This document shows positions 7,589 to 15,746 of a stretch of 64,000 bases of DNA, in pieces. The number at the start of each line of letters is the position of its first letter. Within the stretch, counting starts at the first letter, position 1. Source of the stretch: Dehalobacter restrictus DSM 9455 (GTDB lineage: Bacteria; Bacillota; Desulfitobacteriia; Desulfitobacteriales; Syntrophobotulaceae); the NCBI RefSeq assembly GCF_000512895.1, contig NZ_CP007033.1:60659-124658 (forward strand), written 5' to 3'. Under the pieces are notes generated by a model. It saw only the letters and a program-made list of their open reading frames with translations, searched no databases and was not told the DNA's origin. The position numbers were made by a program, and so were the translations under genes.

Positions 7589-9925
7589 TTAGATTTCAGC
7601 CTGTTCGCCAGGTTTTGTAGTCATCAGGCGATAGAGCCTGGTGTTGCGCGGAAATTGATCGGCAAAGGGGACAAGGGAGCTTCCCACCTTAATCAACCCG
7701 TTCCCGGCGTCCACGTTGGTGATGTAGCTGAGCTGAAGGTCAGAAATGTTCAAAAGCCTGGCCAGCTCCATTCTGTCGGTGCTAGCCTGATTGAGCATGA
7801 CGATAAATTCACTGTTGGCCAGCATGGTCCTGGCTGTGTGACTCTGCAGCAAATCATCAACATTTTGGGTAATGCCTGTGCAGAACGCCCCGTACTTCCG
7901 GACGCGCTTCCACAGGGTAAAAAGGAAATTGGCCGAATACTCATGCTGAAACATCAGGTAAATTTCATCAATAATTATAAAAGTATTTCTACCCTTGGCC
8001 CGGTTCCGGGTAATCCGGTTCAGGATGCTGTCCAGCACCACCAGCATACCGATGGGCAAAAGCTGCTTGCCCAAGTCCAGAATGTCGTAGCAAATCAGGC
8101 GGTTGTTGACGTCCACATTAGTCGGTTTTGCGAAAGTGTTCAGGCTGCCGCTGGTGAACAGCTCAATAGCCAGGGCAATTTCCTGCGCTTCCGATTCATC
8201 CTGTTTTAAAAGCTCCGCATGAAAATCCTGCAAGGTGGGCGTTATCCCCTGAAAGTTGCTTTGCAGATACTTCCGGTAAACACTTGCGGTGCAGCGATCG
8301 ATCAGGGACTTTTGTTTAGCCCCCAGGTTTTGGCCACCGATCAGCTGCTCACATAAGGAAAGGACAAATTCGGATTTTAGGATGACCGGATTAGCCCCGT
8401 CGCCGTAATCGCGGTTCATGTCCATGGCATTGATATGGTTCGGTGAAGTTGCGGAAATATGGATGATCTCACCGCCCATGGCTTTGACAAGGGAAGAATA
8501 TTCTCGCTCCGGGTCGATCAGTATTATGTCGTCATCGCTGGACAGGATCTGGTTGACAATCTCCCGCTTGGCTGTAAAGCTCTTGCCGGAACCGGATACG
8601 CCCAGGATGAAGCTGTTACCGTTTAAGAGCAGCTTGCGGTTGGCGATTATCATGTTCTTGGATATGACATTCTGGCCATAATAGATGCCGCCGCTGTGGG
8701 AAATTTCCTGCGCCCGGAAAGGAATAAACACCGCCGTACTCTCGGTGGTTAGCGTCCGGATAGCTTCGATTTTCCTTAGCCCATAGGGCAGCACGGTATT
8801 TAATCCGTCCATCTGCTGGAATGTCAGGGTGGAAAACTGACAGAGATGCTTCCGCGCAGTGGTCAGCAGGGTTTCGGTATCGCTGTCCAGCTGCTCCTTA
8901 CTGTCCGCAACATGCACCATGGTCAGCACCGCAAACATCATCCGCTGGTCGCGGGTTGTCAGGTCGTCGAGGAATTCCTTACTTTCTTTGCGTTGCTGTT
9001 CCATGTCGTAGGGAACAACGGCGGAAAAGTTATTGTTCTGGTTTTGCCGTCTCTGCCAGTTTGTGATGTTGGTTTCCACCCCAAGCAGTCTATTTTCCAC
9101 CTCCCGTACCGCTTCATCCGTGGGGATGGGGATAATATCCAACGACAACATCATGCTGCGGTTAAAATCGCAGAGTTCGGATATCATGCTGTCTTTGATA
9201 TAGCTGGCGTATTCCCTTAAGAAAATGACGCGCCCGTACTTGTTTCCCATGCAGAAGTGGTCTTTTTCAAATTCAAAGGTGTCTGGAGAAATATAATCCT
9301 TGAAGTCGTGCCCCTTTTGCATTGTTTCGGATAGATCGAACCGGAAATCCGTTTCTTCGCAGGGACGAAAAAAATCATGCAGGATGCGCAGGCGGTCCAT
9401 AGTATCCAGTTCCACACACTTGGAGCCAAGATGGGAAAAGTGGGTGATCAGGTCGGCTCCAATGCGAGAGAAGTAGTTCCGTGATTCCTCAATATTCTTT
9501 TTCAGCACCGATACGGTTACATATTTATCCTGGACAATCCCGTTAGCGCCGGTGGCCTTGTCCAAAAGCATCCGGTTGTATTCCCCACGGTAATCGTCCA
9601 GCCCGTCCCCTTTATGCGGGATGAGAATAGAGCTTTCAAAGTCCGTTTTGTTCAAGCGGCGGTTGTTGATGGTGATTTTGGTGGTCGCTCCGCTGTCCAA
9701 AGAATTGAGCAGCTCCGAATAAGACAGGAACATTGCTTCCTTGTCTTCTTTGGAGGCCACCGCGTAATTAATATCTGTAAAACGAAAGGACTTGGAAAAT
9801 TTGTTGCCCACCTTAAAAATCCCGTCAGACCAAATGGCCTTAATCGGGATAACCTGCTGGACGCCTTTGGGGACAACAAACTTCTCCTTATCCTGCTTCA
9901 CGATTTTCTGCAGGGTCTTAATCAT
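7589..9925 (-). CDS. VirB4-like conjugation ATPase (CD1110 family)
   Basis: Type IV secretion ATPase, 778 residues, the largest energy-coupling part of the conjugation channel, working at the inner face of the membrane. The N-terminal half is the VirB4/TraC-type domain. The ATPase half has Walker A GVSGSGKSF (near 442) and Walker B FIIIDEIYLMF (near 655), followed by ITQNVDDLLQS typical of VirB4/TraE proteins. It overlaps the PrgI gene by eight bases, the standard arrangement in this ICE family, where PrgI is a VirB3-like partner. The start ATG has a modest AGGAA ribosome site, consistent with translational coupling to prgI. Confidence 0.95.
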   Translation of the reverse strand: MIKTLQKIVKQDKEKFVVPKGVQQVIPIKAIWSDGIFKVGNKFSKSFRFTDINYAVASKEDKEAMFLSYSELLNSLDSGATTKITINNRRLNKTDFESSILIPHKGDGLDDYRGEYNRMLLDKATGANGIVQDKYVTVSVLKKNIEESRNYFSRIGADLITHFSHLGSKCVELDTMDRLRILHDFFRPCEETDFRFDLSETMQKGHDFKDYISPDTFEFEKDHFCMGNKYGRVIFLREYASYIKDSMISELCDFNRSMMLSLDIIPIPTDEAVREVENRLLGVETNITNWQRRQNQNNNFSAVVPYDMEQQRKESKEFLDDLTTRDQRMMFAVLTMVHVADSKEQLDSDTETLLTTARKHLCQFSTLTFQQMDGLNTVLPYGLRKIEAIRTLTTESTAVFIPFRAQEISHSGGIYYGQNVISKNMIIANRKLLLNGNSFILGVSGSGKSFTAKREIVNQILSSDDDIILIDPEREYSSLVKAMGGEIIHISATSPNHINAMDMNRDYGDGANPVILKSEFVLSLCEQLIGGQNLGAKQKSLIDRCTASVYRKYLQSNFQGITPTLQDFHAELLKQDESEAQEIALAIELFTSGSLNTFAKPTNVDVNNRLICYDILDLGKQLLPIGMLVVLDSILNRITRNRAKGRNTFIIIDEIYLMFQHEYSANFLFTLWKRVRKYGAFCTGITQNVDDLLQSHTARTMLANSEFIVMLNQASTDRMELARLLNISDLQLSYITNVDAGNGLIKVGSSLVPFADQFPRNTRLYRLMTTKPGEQAEI

Positions 9926-10283
9926 GTCGTTTCCATTCCTCCTTTTCCTTGTTTTGAATGCTCTGCTTCAACGCTTCGAAATACACGTTTGTCGGATAAA
10001 ACATCAGTTTTTTGGGCAGGATAAACTCCGATTTGAGATACGCCCAGAAAAACTGTTCCGCTGTCATGCCGTGATAGCGGATAAACCCCATGACGGCAAA
10101 GGGGAACGCACCCAAAATGCACACCCAGCTCACTGTTTCCGTGCCTAAGACATTCCGCAGGCCGAAGTAGATTCCGACGGCAACGCCAACAGCCAGGAGA
10201 GAAAAAACAAACTGTCGCATTGACAGTCCAAAGAACAAGCTTTCCGTGTAATCCCGGATTTCCCGGTTGATTTTAACTTCCAA
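9918..10283 (-). CDS. PrgI family (VirB3-like) membrane protein
   Basis: 121-residue membrane protein with VINREIRDYTESLFFGLS-type N-terminus and two close membrane segments (about 28-45 and 50-68), as in PrgI-family proteins, which play the VirB3 part in Gram-positive conjugation systems. The start is a TTG at 10283 behind GGAGGTGG. The 3' end overlaps virB4 by eight bases. A terminator-like hairpin (10308-10328) precedes it. By family it anchors VirB4 to the membrane; this is not shown by the sequence itself. Confidence 0.88.
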   Translation of the reverse strand: MEVKINREIRDYTESLFFGLSMRQFVFSLLAVGVAVGIYFGLRNVLGTETVSWVCILGAFPFAVMGFIRYHGMTAEQFFWAYLKSEFILPKKLMFYPTNVYFEALKQSIQNKEKEEWKRHD

Positions 10284-10300
10284 AGTACATCCACCTCCGT

Positions 10301-10328
10301 AAAAAAACAGCGCCCCTCAACGAAGCGC
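10301..10328 (-). terminator. terminator-like hairpin upstream of prgI
   Basis: On the minus strand GCGCTTC pairs with GGGGCGC (with G-U pairs) around a five-base loop, followed by TG and seven T. It separates the 65-residue gene from prgI within the leftward operon. Confidence 0.55.
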
Positions 10329-10342
10329 CATCAAGATTTTTT

Positions 10343-10540
10343 TTACCGTTCCTGCCGGTTTTTTTTATGCTTTTCTTTTTCGATTTGGATCTTGACCACC
10401 AATTCGTCAACCTTACGGTTCTGTTCCATAAATGCCTCATCCTCTATAATGCGAATACCGTTTTTTAAAGCTTTATTACCAAGTCTGTTAAGTTTTTTCT
10501 TCTCTCTTTCAAACTCGTCATAGAGAGACCCCTTTTTCAT
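10343..10540 (-). CDS. small charged conserved-looking ICE protein, function unknown
   Basis: 65-residue, highly charged, probably helical protein with no membrane segment. It has a KNGIRIIEDEAFMEQNRKVDELV core and a Lys/Arg-rich tail. AAAGGAG precedes the ATG at good spacing. It lies just upstream of prgI and virB4 and so is likely part of the transfer operon. I do not recognise a named domain. Confidence 0.6.
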   Translation of the reverse strand: MKKGSLYDEFEREKKKLNRLGNKALKNGIRIIEDEAFMEQNRKVDELVVKIQIEKEKHKKNRQER

Positions 10541-10650
10541 TCTCTAATCTCCTTTGTCTGATTTTAAGCCGGATGACAAAAGAGTGTTCTTCATCATCCT
10601 CATAATGCAGCTTGATGTGTTTACGTACCATGAAACAGCAGATTTCTGTC
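10537..10650 (-). CDS. possible 37-residue protein upstream of the 65-residue gene
   Basis: A short frame starting at ATG 10650 encodes MVRKHIKLHYEDDEEHSF and ends with a charged tail, overlapping the next gene's start. Its composition looks coding, but there is no clear ribosome site at this ATG. A competing frame that starts upstream behind AAAGGAG gives a less convincing 36-residue product. Treat as tentative. Confidence 0.25.
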
Positions 10651-10676
10651 TCATCTTTTAGAAGGACTCCTTTCGG

Positions 10677-10726
10677 TTTTTACTGCGATTATCGACTTAT
10701 TTTTATATTTTACTGCGATTATCGCA
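10677..10726. promoter_or_regulatory. tandem operator-like repeats upstream of XRE gene
   Basis: TACTGCGATTATCG occurs twice, at 10681-10694 and 10711-10724, starting exactly 30 bases apart (about three helical turns). The second copy completes a palindrome TGCGAT-T-ATCGCA (10714-10726). Location 55-100 bases before the XRE gene, in the divergent gap, suggests binding sites for that regulator controlling both directions. Confidence 0.55.
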
Positions 10727-10780
10727 TTAAAACCATTGTCCCTTCACATAAAATTGAGAAGAATAGTGAGGTGCAAGGGT

Positions 10781-11035
10781 ATGAAACCACGACAGAACCC
10801 GCCCGGCAATAAAAACATGATTGGAGCCAAGGTTGTTGCCCTTAGGAAAGCAAAGAAAATTAAGCAGAAAGATTTTTTAGCGAAACTGCAAACCGTGGGC
10901 TTGGACATCAGTGCGACAAGTCTTTCACGTCTTGAAGGGCAATACCGCCTTGTTCAGGATTATGAGATTGTTGCGATTGCGAAAGCATTGGATATTTCTA
11001 TTGAAGATTTGCTGGGGAAAAGACGGAATGATTAA
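10781..11035 (+). CDS. XRE-family HTH regulator of the ICE
   Basis: 84-residue DNA-binding protein. After a short basic N-terminus, residues 13-75 form a lambda-repressor-like HTH: MIGAKVVALRKAKKIKQKDF, LQTVGLDISATSLSRLEGQYR and AIAKALDISIEDLLG. It is one of only two clear plus-strand genes within the leftward transfer region, as expected for a local repressor or switch. The ATG at 10781 with GAGGTG upstream is chosen. Tandem TGCGATTATCG repeats lie upstream and are likely targets. The HTH call is strong; the regulatory targets are inferred from position. Confidence 0.85.
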   Translation: MKPRQNPPGNKNMIGAKVVALRKAKKIKQKDFLAKLQTVGLDISATSLSRLEGQYRLVQDYEIVAIAKALDISIEDLLGKRRND

Positions 11036-11124
11036 TAAAGGTACGCCGCTAAAATAGTCCGTGCACAGCCTTCCATTTCCTTCCTTGATACTTAATAATA
11101 GGGATAGGAAAGGAGGGTTCGTTT

Positions 11125-11403
11125 GTGTTGTATACATCCATTTTCTTATTTTTACTGATGCTGGCTCTAAACTTCATCTTTAAGATTGCGTCGGTTTTTC
11201 GCTTGGGCGTGCCGTTGCTTTATGTTCTTTTGGTGGGCGCTTTGTTCCCAAACTTTGTACAGGAACATGAAATGCTGACAACTCTAATCTTTTTAGCCCT
11301 GCTTGGCCTTGTGGCTCTGAGTTGGGTTGCGGCCATCCGTCGAAAAATCCGGCACAGGCGGGAGCAGAAGGAAAACCAATATTATGAGGACATAAACACC
11401 TGA
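11125..11403 (+). CDS. small two-helix membrane protein of the ICE
   Basis: 92-residue membrane protein with hydrophobic segments at about 3-24 and 27-72 (probably two to three helices) and a charged cytoplasmic tail rich in Arg/Lys/Glu. AAAGGAGG lies eight bases before the GTG start. It follows the XRE gene by 89 bases on the plus strand and may be co-transcribed with it. No recognised domain; function unknown. Confidence 0.65.
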   Translation: MLYTSIFLFLLMLALNFIFKIASVFRLGVPLLYVLLVGALFPNFVQEHEMLTTLIFLALLGLVALSWVAAIRRKIRHRREQKENQYYEDINT

Positions 11404-11414
11404 GAGTATTAAAT

Positions 11415-12254
11415 TTACAACCCCATCATTTCCCGCACCACCCGGTCAGCCATTTTTACAGCCCCGACCAGCACCAGCATATTGAAAATCGACTCCCCGA
11501 TATAGGACCATACCATTGTGACGGCGCTGGCACCGGTGTCCACCATCGGTGGGGAGGACGCAAAGACGGAAAAGATTACGCAGGCCAGGACGATAATGGC
11601 TCCTTCCAGACACACGGCGGCGTAGCCTTTCAGAAAGGCTTTGCCGATGCTTTGGCTCGGCTCTCCGGCGAAGGAGGCCAGAGGCACGGGGGCAATGGCG
11701 GTGTATAAAAATATTTTAAAAAAACGGGCGTACACCGTAAGGATCATAATGAAGGAAAGCACCGTAATAAATAATCCGCCGATAAGCGTCACCGCCCACA
11801 GTGGAATACTCGCCCAGAAACCGCAATTCTCAATGGCCTGCACAATGGTGTCGGGCAGTACGGTCTGGGTGGTCGTCCCAAAGCCTGCAGCGCTCATGAT
11901 GGTGGAGATAATCCCCTGCACGATATTGAACAGAGCCATCATTAGGTCCAGTCCATAAGTCACGACGCCTTTGGCCAGGGCAAAACGGATGAAAAGCTTC
12001 AAGGCGTGCTCCGGCTTTTTTACTTCGGCGAAGCTGCCGCAGGTTTTCACTACGCCAATGACAAAAAACAACACCAACAGGGCCATGCCAACGGCCTGCA
12101 ATGCGCCATGAATATTAACGATAACATTCCAAATACCGCCGCCTTTAAATTCAGTTGGCGATTGGGTAATAATTTGCAAAATCTCCGCCAGCTTTGCATT
12201 CCAGGTTGCCAGGGCGTTATTGAGATTGTCGATGACCCAGTTGCCGTTTGACAA
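11415..12254 (-). CDS. VirB6/TrbL-like channel protein (CD1112 family)
   Basis: Polytopic inner-membrane component of the conjugation channel, 279 residues, with an N-terminal amphipathic part and about six hydrophobic segments spread from residue 50 to 275. The pattern and the neighbours (Maff2 upstream, PrgI and VirB4 downstream) fit the VirB6/TrbL-like protein of Tn1549-type elements. Start is a TTG at 12254 behind GAGGTGAG. VirB6-type proteins form part of the membrane-spanning transfer path. Sequence divergence in this family is high, so the assignment leans on topology and context as well as on familiar segments such as GIISTIMSAAGFG. Confidence 0.88.
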   Translation of the reverse strand: MSNGNWVIDNLNNALATWNAKLAEILQIITQSPTEFKGGGIWNVIVNIHGALQAVGMALLVLFFVIGVVKTCGSFAEVKKPEHALKLFIRFALAKGVVTYGLDLMMALFNIVQGIISTIMSAAGFGTTTQTVLPDTIVQAIENCGFWASIPLWAVTLIGGLFITVLSFIMILTVYARFFKIFLYTAIAPVPLASFAGEPSQSIGKAFLKGYAAVCLEGAIIVLACVIFSVFASSPPMVDTGASAVTMVWSYIGESIFNMLVLVGAVKMADRVVREMMGL

Positions 12255-12282
12255 ATAAACTCACCTCATTTCCGAGACAAAG

Positions 12283-12304
12283 CCCGCGTACGAAACGAGG
12301 GCTT
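12283..12304 (-). repeat. intercistronic hairpin before virB6-like gene
   Basis: Minus strand: an AAGCCC / GGGCTT stem with a 10-base loop, followed by a short T stretch. It lies just upstream of the VirB6-like gene. The T run is too weak to call it a terminator; an RNA processing or attenuation element is possible. Confidence 0.4.
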
Positions 12305-12317
12305 ATCTTTGTAATCG

Positions 12318-12545
12318 TTACCGGCATGGTTCATCCCTGCTGGGCATTTTGTCCCTGATGACGGCATATTTGTTATCCACGTAGAATTTATTGACAAACG
12401 GGTTATAGATCGCATGGCACTTGACTCCGTTATATTCGGCAAGATAATCGTTGTCACCCAGCCTCTTGAGGATGGTAGCTTTCCGCAGTTCGCCGTTCAG
12501 TGAATGAATGTGCATTTCTTCATTGATCGGAAATGTATTAAACAT
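12318..12545 (-). CDS. conserved-looking small ICE protein, function unknown
   Basis: 75-residue soluble protein with a beta-rich pattern: MHIHSLNGELRKATILKRLG, DNDYLAEYNGVKCHAIYNPF and NKFYVDNKYAVI. The ATG at 12545 is chosen since AGGAGG sits nine bases upstream. It lies between maff2 and the VirB6-like gene. Neither membrane segments nor a catalytic motif are seen. A position of this kind, inside the channel gene block, suggests a role in transfer, but no function can be assigned. Confidence 0.65.
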   Translation of the reverse strand: MFNTFPINEEMHIHSLNGELRKATILKRLGDNDYLAEYNGVKCHAIYNPFVNKFYVDNKYAVIRDKMPSRDEPCR

Positions 12546-12550
12546 GGTGA

Positions 12551-12859
12551 TCAACCTCCTGTAATCAGAGTAAGGATCTCTTTGGCAAAGGTAATAATCA
12601 CTCCGCCCGCCAGTGTCAGGAAGCCGTTGGCCCGCTGGGAAGGGTCGTGGGATTTAAGGGAAAGGCCGATTTGCACAATGCCGAAGCCTAAGAGAATCAT
12701 CCCAATGGCGCGGATCAGTCCAAAGATGAAGTCGGACAGATTGTTGACCACCTGGAGGGGATCGCCTGCCGCGTAAGCAGGGGCGGCCAAGAAGGAAAGC
12801 ATTAGTACCAGTGTGCAGTAAACTGCAATAGTCCTTTTGATTTTCCTGGACATTTTCAT
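12551..12859 (-). CDS. Maff2 family (VirB2-like) mobile element membrane protein
   Basis: 102-residue protein with a cleavable-looking signal (basic N-terminus, hydrophobic 12-26, AYAA cleavage region) followed by two membrane segments (about 40-62 and 76-97) around a short basic loop, as in VirB2/TrbC-type pilins and the Maff2 family of clostridial ICEs. It is followed by the VirB6-like gene and preceded by virD4, the expected order. By analogy it may be the pilin-like subunit of the transfer channel; this is family inference only. Confidence 0.85.
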   Translation of the reverse strand: MKMSRKIKRTIAVYCTLVLMLSFLAAPAYAAGDPLQVVNNLSDFIFGLIRAIGMILLGFGIVQIGLSLKSHDPSQRANGFLTLAGGVIITFAKEILTLITGG

Positions 12860-12886
12860 AGAATCATGCCTCCAATGTATTGTTTT

Positions 12887-14650
12887 TCAGGATTGCATCT
12901 GGGTTTCGAGTTCTTCCTCGGAGAGAAGCTCGTAATCGCTGTTTTCGTTTAGAACCACAGCTTTCCAGTCCAGGGCAGTTTCCGTACCGCCGTGCCGGAA
13001 AGGTTGGCCGCTGCCGTCAACAGTCAGTTTCAGATTGGAGTGTTTAAGGATATCATACTTGTCGTCCATAATGGCTCGTTCACCGCGGATAAAGAGCAAG
13101 GCATAGCGGTTGTCCAGCATCCGCACCTCGTCGGGCGTCAGAAGCTCGCGCCCTGACAACTGATAATTGACGGAGTAGCTTCCATTACGGCCCTTGCTCT
13201 GACCGTAGGTGTTCATGTCAATGGTTTCCTTGCCTAAAAGCTCGGATACATACTTATGGGTTGACTGCTCATTGCCGCCCAAATACAAAAATTCGTCGCA
13301 GTTGCCGACAATAGATTCCCAGGTATCTTTAAACAAGGCTTTGAGCTGTGCCAGGTTTTGTAGGATGATGGACACGGATATTTCCCTGGAACGTATGGTG
13401 GACAGCAGCTTGTCAAACTCATCAGGCAGAGCGACATTGGCAAATTCATCCATGACAAAGTGGACATGAACGGGCAACCTGCCTCCGTACTTATAGTCGG
13501 CAAGGTACATGAGGCTTTGGAATAGCTGGGTGTAAAGCATCCCGACTATAAAATTAAAGGATGAATCGTTGTCGGGTATCACGGCAAAGAGCGCTGTCTT
13601 TTTTTCCCCGACTGAGGACAGTTCCATTTCATCCACCGTGGTGATTCCCGAGAGGGTGGACAGGTTGAACTTTTCCAGCCGGACACCCAAACCGATGAGA
13701 ATAGATTTGGCGGTTTTGCCCGCCGCCAGTTTGAAGATGTTATATTGCTTGACTGCTAGGTGCTCCGATTCCCGCATTTCCAGCCTTTCGAACAGCTCGT
13801 CAAGGGGGCTTTGATAGGATTCGTCATCCTCATGGACCTCGGCGGCGGCGATCATCTCCATGACCATCGGAAAATTCTGCTCTTCCTTAGGCGCTTCATA
13901 AAGAAGATAGAGGATTAATGCCTCCAGTAAAGCGGTTTCAGCGCGTTCCCAAAAGGGGTCGTTGGTGTTGGAACCTTTGGGCGTAGTGTTGCGGATCAGG
14001 TTGGTGACGAGCTTTAACACGTCTTTGTCGTCCTTGAGGTAAGCGAAGGGATTGTAGCAATGGGACAGGTGCATGTTAATTAAATCCAGAACCTTGATGT
14101 CATAACCTTTTGCTTTTAACAGGTTTCCCGTGTCCCGCAGAATTTCCCCTTTGGGGTCGAGAACGATAAAAGAGGTGTTAGCCTGCATGACGTTGGGTTT
14201 GGCGTAAAACCTTGTCTTTCCGGAGCCAGAGCCGCCCACCACCATGACATTCAAATTCCGTTTGTGCTTATGGCCGTCCAGGCCGATACGAACGTTTTGC
14301 GTCAGGATTTTGTTTTTTTGAGGCTCTTTGTCCCGATATTTCTTGCAGACAGTCGCCGCGCCTCCCCAGCTCGCGCTGCCGTGCTCCTCTCGTCTACGGT
14401 AATTGTGCTTGGTGGAGAGGTAAATCCCTGTGCCCATGCCGTAGGCGGCAACAAAGAGCAGGATGCACTTGAGCGAATCGTTTACCCACCGAATATCAAA
14501 AGGATTGTTTATCGCTACCGTGAGATTGGCAAGGATTTCAGGAAGTCCCCCGGAAAGGGAAGGGGCGGTCAGCAAGGCCGCCCATACCACAGGGATTAAA
14601 AAAACCGCAAAGAGTATCAGGTTGCTCCTTGCGATTTCAGCGCGCTTCAT
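12887..14650 (-). CDS. VirD4/TraG-type IV coupling protein
   Basis: Membrane ATPase that delivers the relaxase-DNA complex to the transfer channel; 587 residues. Two N-terminal membrane segments (about 10-30 and 60-80) precede the ATPase domain with Walker A GGSGSGKT (near 141) and Walker B VHFVMDEFANV (near 400). The segments SKHNYRRREEHGSASWG and LDPKGEILRDTG are typical of Gram-positive TraG/VirD4 proteins. The ATG has CAGGAG upstream and lies within the end of the preceding small gene (overlap 14 bases). All functional motifs look intact. Confidence 0.95.
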   Translation of the reverse strand: MKRAEIARSNLILFAVFLIPVVWAALLTAPSLSGGLPEILANLTVAINNPFDIRWVNDSLKCILLFVAAYGMGTGIYLSTKHNYRRREEHGSASWGGAATVCKKYRDKEPQKNKILTQNVRIGLDGHKHKRNLNVMVVGGSGSGKTRFYAKPNVMQANTSFIVLDPKGEILRDTGNLLKAKGYDIKVLDLINMHLSHCYNPFAYLKDDKDVLKLVTNLIRNTTPKGSNTNDPFWERAETALLEALILYLLYEAPKEEQNFPMVMEMIAAAEVHEDDESYQSPLDELFERLEMRESEHLAVKQYNIFKLAAGKTAKSILIGLGVRLEKFNLSTLSGITTVDEMELSSVGEKKTALFAVIPDNDSSFNFIVGMLYTQLFQSLMYLADYKYGGRLPVHVHFVMDEFANVALPDEFDKLLSTIRSREISVSIILQNLAQLKALFKDTWESIVGNCDEFLYLGGNEQSTHKYVSELLGKETIDMNTYGQSKGRNGSYSVNYQLSGRELLTPDEVRMLDNRYALLFIRGERAIMDDKYDILKHSNLKLTVDGSGQPFRHGGTETALDWKAVVLNENSDYELLSEEELETQMQS

Positions 14651-14828
14651 CGTGACTCCTGCGCTTCTGCTTTTTGGTCGGGGCGTCGATGGTTTTGAGA
14701 AGCAGCTCGTCTACGGCATCGGTGGGGCGTTGTTCTTCAATCAGGCCGTTTCTGAGTTCGTTCAAGGCGTTTACCATAACGCCGTATTCGTAGTCGTCCA
14801 GGGTAAGCACCCTTTCTTCTTCCTTCAT
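14637..14828 (-). CDS. small acidic ICE protein upstream of virD4
   Basis: 63-residue hydrophilic protein: an acidic helical N-terminal half (LTLDDYEYGVMVNALNELRN) and a basic tail (PTKKQKRRSHDEAR). AGGAGG lies eight bases before the ATG at 14828. It overlaps virD4 by 14 bases, which suggests coupled translation and perhaps an accessory role in relaxosome docking. I do not recognise a named family. Confidence 0.65.
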   Translation of the reverse strand: MKEEERVLTLDDYEYGVMVNALNELRNGLIEEQRPTDAVDELLLKTIDAPTKKQKRRSHDEAR

Positions 14829-14840
14829 AGGCAATTCCTC

Positions 14841-15740
14841 CTAACGTTCCCGTTCCGGTCTCTTTTCCTGCCGCTGCTGTGCAAGCATCCGGTTCATCCT
14901 GCCGGAAATTTCACCGGCAGTTTCTCGAATGGTTGAAAGCTCGGCACGAATCTCCTGTGGATTCATGCTTTCCAGCATTTCCGGAGCGTGGTCGAAACGG
15001 TAGCCGCTTGTATCCCCACCGTATTGCTTGCATAGCATATATGACGCGCAGTAGGCATGGAAGCCATTCTCGGAACGGCTATAATCCCCATCGCTTTTGT
15101 CCATTTCGGCATGGGCCAGTTCCTGGGATAGGGCGCGGAAAATATTTTCCGCGTCCATGCCGCGCCGGATTTGAATTTCCCGCGTGTCCGGCTGATACAG
15201 CGCGTTTGTGCCTTCCGGCAGCGTATCACTGATACGAATAGGAACAGGGGCGTGATCCATCAGCGCCTTGATACGGGTGCGGTCGTCGGGATAGGCCGAA
15301 GTCTCGTGTTTTAGGGCTTTCCCGGTCTGGGAAATGTCGAACATCTTTTTGGGGTTATAGCTAATGCCGCTGGTGCCGTCGTCACGCTGGTATTCCTCAC
15401 CCGGTTCCAGGATGTAAAAACCGCTTTCCTTTTTGCGGATATAGATGCCTTGCTCTTTCCAAGTATCGAAATCCGCAATACGGGTAGCATTCGGTTTTTG
15501 GGCAAGGATTAAGAGGGCGTTGGAAACGCTGTAACGGTCAAAGCGGCTTTGTACATCCAGATAGCTTTGAAACTTGCTGCTTTCCCGCGCCACTGCTTCC
15601 GCTGTGTCGTCGATCAGTGAGTATACCATTTCCCGTTGCTCCTGCTTCTGCTGCTTCCATGTCTCTTTGTCAAAAGGTCGATCGTTTCGGGGGGCAGGTG
15701 CTTCTTTTTCCTGCCGGAAAAGATCATCGAAACTGCTCAT
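14841..15740 (-). CDS. ArdC-like protein with degenerate metallopeptidase motif
   Basis: 299 residues. Residues about 50-115 match the ArdC N-terminal ssDNA-binding pattern: FDRYSVSNALLILAQ, PNATRIADFDTWKEQG and KKESGFYILEPGEEY. The C-terminal half resembles the associated zinc-peptidase domain, but the usual HExxH reads QELAH at about 208, so the first metal ligand is missing and catalysis is doubtful. ArdC-type proteins protect incoming ssDNA or counter restriction in conjugative elements. It follows the PcfB-like gene and precedes virD4. The ArdC relation is reasonably sure; antirestriction activity is inference. Confidence 0.75.
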   Translation of the reverse strand: MSSFDDLFRQEKEAPAPRNDRPFDKETWKQQKQEQREMVYSLIDDTAEAVARESSKFQSYLDVQSRFDRYSVSNALLILAQKPNATRIADFDTWKEQGIYIRKKESGFYILEPGEEYQRDDGTSGISYNPKKMFDISQTGKALKHETSAYPDDRTRIKALMDHAPVPIRISDTLPEGTNALYQPDTREIQIRRGMDAENIFRALSQELAHAEMDKSDGDYSRSENGFHAYCASYMLCKQYGGDTSGYRFDHAPEMLESMNPQEIRAELSTIRETAGEISGRMNRMLAQQRQEKRPERER

Positions 15741-15746
15741 AGCGTC

